From JBHIER01 sp046760705 [NCBI: bacterium] (GTDB lineage Bacteria > JBHIER01 > G020348925), in contig JBHIER010000041.1 in NCBI GenBank assembly GCA_046760705.1, positions 1 to 12,510 of the forward strand: a DNA stretch of 12,510 nt. The letters run 5' to 3'. Both the position numbers and the translations under genes were made by a program. This document shows, in pieces, positions 1-6,192 of this stretch. Numbering within the stretch: the first letter of the stretch is position 1; the number at the start of each line of letters is the position of its first letter. Under the pieces are notes generated by a model. That model worked only from the letters and a program-made list of their open reading frames with translations. It did no database searches and was not told the origin of the DNA.

Positions 1-33
1 TGTTTTTGGGATTTTGAAGTTGGGATTTCTTTT

Positions 34-75
34 GGATTTTGGATTTTGGATTTTGGATTTTGAGTTTTGGATTTA
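34..75. repeat. 7-bp tandem repeat (GGATTTT) upstream of the flavoprotein gene
   Basis: Four perfect copies of GGATTTT lie at 34-40, 41-47, 48-54 and 55-61, followed by two degenerate copies (GAGTTTT, GGATTTA). Related G/T-rich units continue upstream to position 1. The array ends just before the ribosome binding site of the next gene. It is a simple minisatellite likely to change copy number by slippage. Whether it affects expression cannot be seen from the sequence. Confidence 0.85.
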
Positions 76-94
76 AAGGAAGGAGTGATCAGTC

Positions 95-1774
95 ATGCCG
101 TACACACCGGAGTTGAAAGAGTTGATCAAAGTTGTGGAGAAGACGAGGCCGGCCCGTCTGGAGCGGAAGCGAAAGGGTGAGGAGTTTCCTGCGCTCCCGT
201 TGGCCGAGCGACAGGAGCGGCTTAGGAAGCATCATCCCGATTTCATCGAGGGGACCAGGCGCGAGATTCGAGTCGGACCCAACAAAGGGTATGCCATCAG
301 CAATGAGTACGTTGACATACTGGAGGCCCATAGCCGGGTAGATCCGGACGCCCTTGACCTCTCTCAGGTCGACTGGGAGACGGATGTGCTGGTGATCGGG
401 GCAGGGGGTGCCGGCACGGCCGCAGCGCTACTGGCTCAGGAGAACGGGTGCCAGGTTGTTATTGCCACCAAACTCCGCCACGGTGATGCCAACACCATGA
501 TGGCCGAGGGGGGGATCCAGGCGGCGACGAAGACGGAGAAAGATTCGCCCTATTATCACTATCTGGACGTGATCGGTGGTGGTCACTTCGTCAACGATCC
601 AGAGTTGGTCCAAACTTTGGTGATGGAAGCCCCAAAGGTGATCTCCTGGCTGGAGGGGATGGGCTGCATGTTCAGTAAGTACGAGGACGGTCGCTTGAAG
701 TCGATGCACGGCGGCGGTACCTCTCGAAAGCGGATGCATTATGCCGGAGACATCACCGGAGCGGAGATCATGCGCACCCTTCGGGATGAGGCCAGAAATC
801 GGGCCGAAGAGATCAAAGTTCTGGAGTTTTGTCCGGCTGTGGAACTGCTTTTGAACGATAAAGGCCACTGTGCAGGGGCTGTTCTCTACAATCTGGAGAC
901 CGAAGAGTACCTTTTGGTCAAAGCTAAGGCGACCGTATTGGCCACTGGTGGATCGGGTCGGCTCCATATTCAGGATTTTATGACCACCAACCACTACGGT
1001 GCCACAGGCGACGGGGTGGTGCTTGGATACCGGGCCGGGGTGAAAATCTCGTTCCTTCACACCGTGCAGTACCATCCTACCGGGGCTGTCTTCCCTGAAC
1101 AGGCCGAAGGTCTGCTCATTACGGAGAAGTTCCGCGGGGCCGGGGCAAATCTGGTCAACATTGATGGGGAGCAATTCGTCTACGAACGGGAACCCAGGGA
1201 CGTGGAGTCGGCCTCCATCATTCGGGAGTGTTCGCCCGAGATTGGCAAGGGCGTTCAAACTCCTACGGGCAAGCTCGGGGTGTGGCTCGATTCACCCATG
1301 ATCGATCTGCTCGCCGGAGAGGGGACAGTGAGAAAGGAGTTCCCCGGGAAATGGAAGATCTTCAATCGCTACGAGATCGATTTATCCAAGGAGCCGATGC
1401 TCATCTATCCTACGCTTCACTATCAGAACGGAGGTCTGGAGATCAACTCCAAATGCGAGACCACTGTTCCAGGGCTCTATGTGGCTGGTGAGGTCTCGGG
1501 CGGTGTTCACGGCGAGAACAGACTCATGGGCAATTCCCTTCTCGATGTGACTGTGTTCGGCAGAATTGCTGGAGAGAATGCAGCCATCTATGCTAAAGAA
1601 AGCGCTGCCGCTGATGGGAGGTTGAATCTCGATCATGTGAAGAAGTACAACAAGGAGCTTGACGAGGCCGGAGTCGAGCCGGACCGCATTGCGCCCATGA
1701 TCCTGCCCGACTACAGCAACCCGGAGGTGAGAAAACGCCAGCTCACCACCCACTACGAGGGCACGTTGCGTTAG
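95..1774 (+). CDS. Succinate dehydrogenase/fumarate reductase-type FAD flavoprotein subunit
   Basis: This is an FAD-dependent oxidoreductase of the SdhA/FrdA family, expected to interconvert succinate and fumarate or reduce a related enoate, with a separate iron-sulfur partner. The start is the ATG at 95, with AGGAG at 80-84. Of 559 residues, the first 95 or so are an extension before the FAD Rossmann motif GAGGAG (102-107). Family landmarks follow: AEGGIQAA (137-144), QYHPTG (325-330), the RGAG arginine (R347), PRD (367-369), HYQNGG (442-447) and the FAD-binding AGE...HGENRL..NSLL segment (464-483). The usual SHT motif, whose histidine binds FAD covalently, is ANT here (132-134), so FAD is probably non-covalent. 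Only about 70 residues follow the FAD domain, so the C-terminal helical domain is much shortened. No signal peptide is seen, so it is probably cytoplasmic. The partner subunits would lie upstream, outside the window. The family is secure; the substrate is not. Confidence 0.88.
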   Translation: MPYTPELKELIKVVEKTRPARLERKRKGEEFPALPLAERQERLRKHHPDFIEGTRREIRVGPNKGYAISNEYVDILEAHSRVDPDALDLSQVDWETDVLVIGAGGAGTAAALLAQENGCQVVIATKLRHGDANTMMAEGGIQAATKTEKDSPYYHYLDVIGGGHFVNDPELVQTLVMEAPKVISWLEGMGCMFSKYEDGRLKSMHGGGTSRKRMHYAGDITGAEIMRTLRDEARNRAEEIKVLEFCPAVELLLNDKGHCAGAVLYNLETEEYLLVKAKATVLATGGSGRLHIQDFMTTNHYGATGDGVVLGYRAGVKISFLHTVQYHPTGAVFPEQAEGLLITEKFRGAGANLVNIDGEQFVYEREPRDVESASIIRECSPEIGKGVQTPTGKLGVWLDSPMIDLLAGEGTVRKEFPGKWKIFNRYEIDLSKEPMLIYPTLHYQNGGLEINSKCETTVPGLYVAGEVSGGVHGENRLMGNSLLDVTVFGRIAGENAAIYAKESAAADGRLNLDHVKKYNKELDEAGVEPDRIAPMILPDYSNPEVRKRQLTTHYEGTLR

Positions 1775-1820
1775 GTTGTTTGGATAGTTATACTTTCTGG
1801 TTAGCCAGTCTCGTACGCAT

Positions 1821-1851
1821 CCTCGTTTCAACCCCTTTTGATGCTACGAGG
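1821..1851 (+). terminator. Weak hairpin downstream of the flavoprotein gene
   Basis: CCTCGT (1821-1826) and ACGAGG (1846-1851) form a perfect 6-bp stem with a 19-nt loop in the gap between the flavoprotein gene and the next promoter. No T-run follows. It may end transcription with help from a factor, or it may be chance. Confidence 0.2.
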
Positions 1852-1928
1852 CATTGGAGACAGCTTCAGTTAGTTAAGAGTTACGGTGTCGAAAAAGTAT
1901 AGAAAAAACGATGGCCTCAAGATTTTCC

Positions 1929-1957
1929 TTGACAAATGGAGGAAGACGTGTTATACT
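1929..1957 (+). promoter_or_regulatory. Sigma-70-type promoter of the lpoB operon
   Basis: The -35 box TTGACA (1929-1934, perfect) and -10 box TATACT (1952-1957, one mismatch to TATAAT) are separated by exactly 17 bp. Transcription should begin near 1964, about 70 nt before the chosen lpoB start. This predicts strong, housekeeping-type expression. Confidence 0.85.
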
Positions 1958-2035
1958 GCAATCGGCATAGCTGAATGGGAGGTAAAAGCCTAAATGAGGA
2001 GTGGAGGAGTTGACCACCTAAAGAAAGGAGAGAAG

Positions 2036-2632
2036 ATGAAAAGGATTGCAGTAGTCGCTCTCGTAGCAGGGTTGCTCTTTGCTTGCAGTTCGCAAAGGCA
2101 GGTCACGCGCTTAGATACGGAAACGGTGACCGATCTGAGTGGCAGGTGGAACGATACCGATGCCCGATTGGTGGCCGAGGAGATGATCGCCGACTGCTTC
2201 TCAAGACCCTGGCTGACCGATTTCATCGCCGCCAAAGGTTCCAAGCCAGTCGTTACAGTCGGGACGATCAGAAACAAAAGCTCCGAGCATATCGACACGG
2301 AGACGTTCACCACCGATTTCGAACGTGAGTTGCTCAACTCCGGTAAGGTGAGGTTTGTCGCCAGCCCCATTCAGCGGGACGAGCTGCGCGAAGAGCGACT
2401 CGATCAGATCGACTACGCCTCCCGGGAAACTGTCAAGAGATTCCGGGAGGAGACAGGAGCGGATTTTCTGCTGGTCGGAGCGATCAAGTCGGTGACCGAT
2501 CAGATTGAAGGCATTAGGGTGATCTTTTATCAGACAGATCTCGAACTGATAGACATCGAGTCGAACGAGAAAGTCTGGATTGGTACGAAAAAGGTTAAGA
2601 AGGAAATCTCCCAGGGCAAAACGAAGTGGTAG
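2036..2632 (+). CDS. lpoB: Penicillin-binding protein activator LpoB-like lipoprotein
   Basis: This is a predicted outer-membrane lipoprotein of the LpoB family. In Escherichia coli the family member reaches through the periplasm and activates the peptidoglycan synthase PBP1B. The chosen ATG at 2036 has AAAGGAG five bases upstream. An in-frame ATG at 1994 would put 14 charged residues ahead of the signal peptide and is rejected. The 198-residue product starts with a lipoprotein signal peptide (MKR, then a hydrophobic stretch) ending in LFAC, so C17 would be lipidated. Family-typical segments follow: DLSGRWNDTDARLVAEEM near 34-51, PVVTVGTIRNKSSEHIDT, and GADFLLVGAIKS near 140-151. It is the first gene of a promoter-driven pair, and the next gene starts 7 bases after its stop. 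Family assignment is from recognised sequence pattern; the partner synthase is not in the window. Confidence 0.85.
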   Translation: MKRIAVVALVAGLLFACSSQRQVTRLDTETVTDLSGRWNDTDARLVAEEMIADCFSRPWLTDFIAAKGSKPVVTVGTIRNKSSEHIDTETFTTDFERELLNSGKVRFVASPIQRDELREERLDQIDYASRETVKRFREETGADFLLVGAIKSVTDQIEGIRVIFYQTDLELIDIESNEKVWIGTKKVKKEISQGKTKW

Positions 2633-2639
2633 GCACGGG

Positions 2640-4049
2640 GTGCGATTCGCACACTTTAGACTCATATGTCTCTGGTGTTTACTGTCTGCTCTCTCTCTTG
2701 CACGATGCAGTTCCCTGGCCACTCGGAAGGGTTTCTATGAGCCGATAACCGCAGAGCTCCAGTCCGGCAACTATGAGGCCGCGGTTCAGAAGATCGAAGC
2801 GGCCAGGGAATCGAATAAGTTCACCAACAAGGACCGGCTTCTCTATTACATTGATGCCGGTCTGGCCCATTTCTACGCTTCCCACTACGAGCTCAGCAAT
2901 GAAAAGCTCTCTTTAGCCGAGGATGCCGCAGAAGAACTGTTCACAAAGAGCATCTCCCGCGCTGCGGCCTCGCTTCTGCTGAACGACAATCTCCTCGAAT
3001 ACGCTGGCGAGGACTACGAAATCCTTTACACCAACCTCATCAAGGCCCTCACTTTTCGGTCGCTGAACCAATTCGATAAAGCCTTCGTTGAAATCAGACG
3101 GGCGAATCTGAAACTCGAACTGCTGGAGCAGAAGTACGCGCAAGCTGCCCATGAGCTGCAACAGGGTTCACCCGACGGTGGGGAATATGTCGATATCTCC
3201 TACGACGTCAAGAAAGTCAGGTTTCACAACGATGCTTTTGCGCGGTACTTGAGCATGCACATGTATGCCGCTGATGGCCTCATGGACGATGCGAGGATCG
3301 ATTATGATATGCTTCGGAATGCCTTTGCGGCCCAACCCCATGTGTACGACTTCGAGATGCCCGATGTGCAGTACAGTTCCCCAGAGAAAGCGATAATGAG
3401 CGTCGTAGCCCTGGCAGGTCTCTCTCCGGTCAAAGAGGCCTTGAACCTTCGGATCAGAACGGACAAGGATCTCGATCTGGTTCAGGTCCTGTACGACGGC
3501 CCGGGAAGAGGGGACACCGAGTACGGACACTTTGCCCTTCCAGTGTCGGAAGATTACTATTTCAAATTCGCCATTCCCGTCATCGGATCACGGCCATCTC
3601 TTATCAGTCGAGTCAGGGTTTTCGTTGATGGCGAATCGATTGGTGAATTGGGGCTCTTGGAGGATGTGGGAAAAGTGGCTGAGGAGACCTTTGAGGCGAA
3701 GAAGTCGCTCATCTACATCCGCTCTGTCGCCCGAGCCATCGCCAAGGGACTGGCTGCCCATAAGCTCAAGGAGAAAGCAGACGAGAAGACGGAGAACAGG
3801 CTGACCCGGTGGCTGAAAAAGGCGGCCATCGACGTTGGCACAGATATCACTGAGAATGCTGACCTGCGCTGTTCTCGCCTGCTTCCAGGCAGAGTCCTTG
3901 TGAGAGATTTCGAGATTGACGCGGGAACGTACGACATTACTGTGGAGTTCCTGGACCCGAGCGGCGCATGCCTGCAAAGCACAATTCTCTCGACCTATCG
4001 GGTGAAAAGAGGAGCTTTCAATCTCGTTCAGGCTGTTTCGGTAAATTAG
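2640..4049 (+). CDS. COG3014-type exported protein, partner of LpoB
   Basis: The protein resembles the uncharacterised COG3014 family, whose genes often sit beside lpoB, so a role in envelope or peptidoglycan synthesis is inferred from context. The GTG at 2640 is preferred (469 residues). It lies 7 bases after the lpoB stop and places a hydrophobic signal sequence at once. The upstream ATG at 2580 overlaps lpoB by 53 bases and would add 20 very basic residues. The likely lipidation site is C23, but the lipobox reads L-A-R-C, with arginine where Gly/Ala/Ser is normal, so lipidation is doubtful. The N-terminal half is helical and resembles tetratricopeptide repeats (YEAAVQKIEAA, YELSNEKLSLAEDA, FDKAFVEIRRANLKLE). 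The C-terminal half is beta-rich and ends with a segment like GTYDITVEFLDPSG. No catalytic motif is seen. The ribosome site is poor, so translation may be coupled to lpoB. Confidence 0.75.
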   Translation: MRFAHFRLICLWCLLSALSLARCSSLATRKGFYEPITAELQSGNYEAAVQKIEAARESNKFTNKDRLLYYIDAGLAHFYASHYELSNEKLSLAEDAAEELFTKSISRAAASLLLNDNLLEYAGEDYEILYTNLIKALTFRSLNQFDKAFVEIRRANLKLELLEQKYAQAAHELQQGSPDGGEYVDISYDVKKVRFHNDAFARYLSMHMYAADGLMDDARIDYDMLRNAFAAQPHVYDFEMPDVQYSSPEKAIMSVVALAGLSPVKEALNLRIRTDKDLDLVQVLYDGPGRGDTEYGHFALPVSEDYYFKFAIPVIGSRPSLISRVRVFVDGESIGELGLLEDVGKVAEETFEAKKSLIYIRSVARAIAKGLAAHKLKEKADEKTENRLTRWLKKAAIDVGTDITENADLRCSRLLPGRVLVRDFEIDAGTYDITVEFLDPSGACLQSTILSTYRVKRGAFNLVQAVSVN

Positions 4050-4177
4050 TACCTTTGAAGGGAACAATTTTCGAAATAAGGATTTATCCCTTCAGCCGGT
4101 CGCGGAACTGGTGTTGCCACACAAAGGCGAAGCTAAGGTCTCGCAGTCCAAATAATAGGGCAGGCACCTCCGCATTT

Positions 4178-4199
4178 GGGCGGACAGAGACGTCCGCCC
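4178..4199. repeat. Perfect 8-bp stem palindrome upstream of bioY
   Basis: GGGCGGAC (4178-4185) and GTCCGCCC (4192-4199) flank a 6-nt loop AGAGAC. There is no T-run, so it is not a typical intrinsic terminator. It lies in the 249-bp gap between the COG3014 gene and bioY and could be a dispersed palindromic repeat or an RNA leader hairpin of bioY. No biotin-repressor operator or convincing promoter was found in this gap. Confidence 0.6.
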
Positions 4200-4298
4200 C
4201 GACACACGGGCAGCGTGGACAGGGTTCATCTCCGTCCGAAAGATGTGATGGGACAAGATTCCGACAAGCCACCGGTAAGAGATCAGCAGCGTAAGACG

Positions 4299-4865
4299 AT
4301 GGTCCATAATCCCCTGGAGACGAAACAAAAAACACCAACGAGGCATCTCGTTCTGGTGGCCCTCTTTGTGGCCTTGACCGGGGTGGGGGCCAGGCTCGAA
4401 ATCCCCATGCCGTACGTTCCCTTTACCTTACAGACCTTCTTTGTCCTGTTGGCGGGGATGCTCCTGGGACCGCGGCTCGGAACATTGAGTCAGGCTATCT
4501 ATTTAGCCCTGGGTCTTGTAGGGGTGCCAATATTTGCCCGGGGTGGGGGAGTGGGCTATGTGTTGCAACCGACTTTCGGCTACCTCCTCGGATTTGCCCC
4601 GGCCGCATACGTGGTCGGTCTTCTGACTGAGAGACGGCCGGAGGTGAAATTTTCCCGTTTTCTCGTGGCGTCCTCTTGCGGCCTGGCAATCGTCTATCTC
4701 TTCGGCCTCGTCTATCTCTGGACGTGTACAAATCTTTTTCTTGGAAAAGATCTGAGTTTGATTCAGACACTAAAAGTAGGTTTGTTGGTTCTCCTGCCAG
4801 GTGCAACGGTCAAGTCTTTTCTCGCAGCCACAGTAGGCTTAGAGGTACGAAAACGGTTGACCTGA
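4299..4865 (+). CDS. bioY: Biotin transporter substrate-binding subunit BioY
   Basis: This is an integral-membrane S component that captures biotin and works alone or with an energy-coupling-factor ATPase module. The ATG at 4299 gives 188 residues, the usual family length. An in-frame ATG at 4248 would add 17 polar residues, and neither start has a strong ribosome site, so the start is uncertain. Family motifs are clear: an RLEIPMPYVPFTLQTF segment near residues 32-47 followed by a VLLAGMLLGPRLG helix, and LGLVGVPIFARGGGVGYVLQ near 71-90 leading into PTFGYLLGF. About six hydrophobic helices can be counted. No bio biosynthesis or ECF ATPase gene is nearby, so it is probably a scavenging transporter in a separate unit. 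It converges on the porV-like gene. Confidence 0.93.
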   Translation: MVHNPLETKQKTPTRHLVLVALFVALTGVGARLEIPMPYVPFTLQTFFVLLAGMLLGPRLGTLSQAIYLALGLVGVPIFARGGGVGYVLQPTFGYLLGFAPAAYVVGLLTERRPEVKFSRFLVASSCGLAIVYLFGLVYLWTCTNLFLGKDLSLIQTLKVGLLVLLPGATVKSFLAATVGLEVRKRLT

Positions 4866-4883
4866 ATGTTTCAAACTATGGAG

Positions 4884-4915
4884 ATTCCGGCATTCCGCTC
4901 TGCTTCAGCCGGAAT
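4884..4915. repeat. Palindrome between convergent genes, REP-like
   Basis: ATTCCGGC (4884-4891) and GCCGGAAT (4908-4915) form a perfect 8-bp stem with a 16-nt loop, followed by GACA. The ATTCCGGC...GCCGGAATGACA arrangement is like palindromic dispersed repeats seen in many bacterial genomes. It lies between the bioY stop (4865) and the stop of the minus-strand gene (4963), so it may also serve as a two-way transcription stop. No T-run is present. Confidence 0.55.
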
Positions 4916-4962
4916 GACAGTGCATGGCTGAATAGTTGCAAGATTCAAGACGAAAAGAGGAA

Positions 4963-5922
4963 TTACAGACCTGCACTTATGGTGATGCGGTGAACGAGGC
5001 CAAGCTCCCCGAAGGAGGAGAGGGCGTAATCGACGGTGTACGTTCGAAGGTGAAACCCGATCCCCCCAGTGACGCCCACGTAATCGTCCTTGCTTGTGCC
5101 CACTTTGAGATCTGAACTGTTGAATCTGTATCCGGCCCGGAAAATGAGCAGGTTATTTGGGGTCAATTCACCCCCCAGATTGAATCTCAGCCCTTGATCC
5201 GTCGCTTTGTTTATATCAAGACCGATCAACAGCGGTAAGTGGGCCAGTCTGAGGCCACCGCCGAGCCTAAGGTTCATCGGCAGATCGTCCTTGTAGTCGC
5301 TGGTGAAGCCGTTCAACGTAGCTCCCACGTTTTGCGCGGTTGCCCCCACGGTCAAACCCGCCTCCAGGGGCAGGTGGTACTGGAGACCTAAACTGAAGGC
5401 CACGGCCAGGGCCGAATAGTCGTCGATGCTCTCGCGGATCAATGGGTAGAAGGTGGCACCCACGGACATCTCTTCGGTCACAGCCTGACCGTAGCTCAGC
5501 CCGATGGCCACGTCGCTGGCCCCGAAGGTGCCCAGAGTCTCTCCGGAAACGTCGGTCTTGTCGAAGCTGCCGAAGTTCATGTACTGGAGGGTGATGGAGA
5601 AGACACCTAAATTTCTGTAAGGCTGGGCGTAACCGATGTAGCCGGACTGGATATCTAAAAGGTAGTTGAGATAGGTGGTCGTGGCCTGCCGGTCTTCGAT
5701 CCAGGCCAGCCCGGCCGGGTTCCAGTAGGAACAGTGGATATCACCCCTCACTCCGGCAAAGGCGTTGCCCATGCCCACGGCCCGGGCTCCGGCCCCGATC
5801 TTTAAGAACCCATACCCCGCCGTGCCCGCCTTCGAGTCGATGTCAGAGGGAAAAACTGTGGGCGAAGTGGCAGCCAGGAAGAGAGCCACCACAACCGTTA
5901 TCGTCAGAACTTTACAACGCAT
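4963..5922 (-). CDS. PorV/PorQ-family (UPF0164) outer-membrane beta-barrel protein
   Basis: This predicted FadL-like outer-membrane barrel belongs to the PorV/PorQ group, whose Bacteroidetes members serve the type IX secretion system. In other FCB lineages the family is abundant and mostly uncharacterised. The start is the ATG whose complement lies at 5920-5922, with GGAG seven bases upstream; this gives 319 residues. A longer start at 5976 lies almost at the predicted transcription start and is rejected. A signal peptide (MRCKVLTITVVVALFLAA) precedes the mature region. The diagnostic N-terminal motif is clear: GFLKIGAGARAVGMGNAF near residues 37-54, then a YWNPAGLAW segment. Alternating hydrophobic strands follow, and the protein ends in ITISAGL. 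No type IX secretion gene is visible nearby, so a role in that system cannot be claimed. It has its own promoter at 5990-6018. Confidence 0.85.
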   Translation of the reverse strand: MRCKVLTITVVVALFLAATSPTVFPSDIDSKAGTAGYGFLKIGAGARAVGMGNAFAGVRGDIHCSYWNPAGLAWIEDRQATTTYLNYLLDIQSGYIGYAQPYRNLGVFSITLQYMNFGSFDKTDVSGETLGTFGASDVAIGLSYGQAVTEEMSVGATFYPLIRESIDDYSALAVAFSLGLQYHLPLEAGLTVGATAQNVGATLNGFTSDYKDDLPMNLRLGGGLRLAHLPLLIGLDINKATDQGLRFNLGGELTPNNLLIFRAGYRFNSSDLKVGTSKDDYVGVTGGIGFHLRTYTVDYALSSFGELGLVHRITISAGL

Positions 5923-5989
5923 GATCTTGCTCCAATGCCATCTGGTGAGTTGCAACGGATACCATGGCTCGACCATCGGTCACATCTAA

Positions 5990-6018
5990 AGTATAATTCA
6001 AGGGAGCCCTCAGGTCAA
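5990..6018 (-). promoter_or_regulatory. Sigma-70-type promoter of the porV-like gene
   Basis: On the minus strand, TTGACC (complement of 6013-6018) and TATACT (complement of 5990-5995) are separated by 17 bp. Transcription should start near 5983, giving a leader of about 60 nt. It is divergent from the smc promoter. Confidence 0.78.
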
Positions 6019-6113
6019 GGATTTTTTGGAGGAGGGGCTGTCACACCTCAACAATTGAAAAGATCCTCACCTTTTGCAATTTCCCATTTTTACCCCCTTG
6101 GTGAAAAAAATGC

Positions 6114-6142
6114 TTGACTTCAGACACTATGGATTGTATTTT
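6114..6142 (+). promoter_or_regulatory. Probable promoter of smc
   Basis: TTGACT (6114-6119) and TATTTT (6137-6142) are 17 bp apart. The -35 box is near consensus and the -10 box matches at four of six positions. The start of transcription would be near 6149, about 45 nt before the smc start codon. Confidence 0.5.
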
Positions 6143-6192
6143 GAAATCTGAATGTACGCAATGTGTTGTATTATGCTGAGGAGTTGAGAAGA

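Noticed and set aside
428-1258. Minus-strand open frame (276 codons) opposite the flavoprotein gene
   Set aside because: It overlaps conserved motifs of a clear plus-strand enzyme, is low in recognisable features and is a shadow of GC-rich codons.
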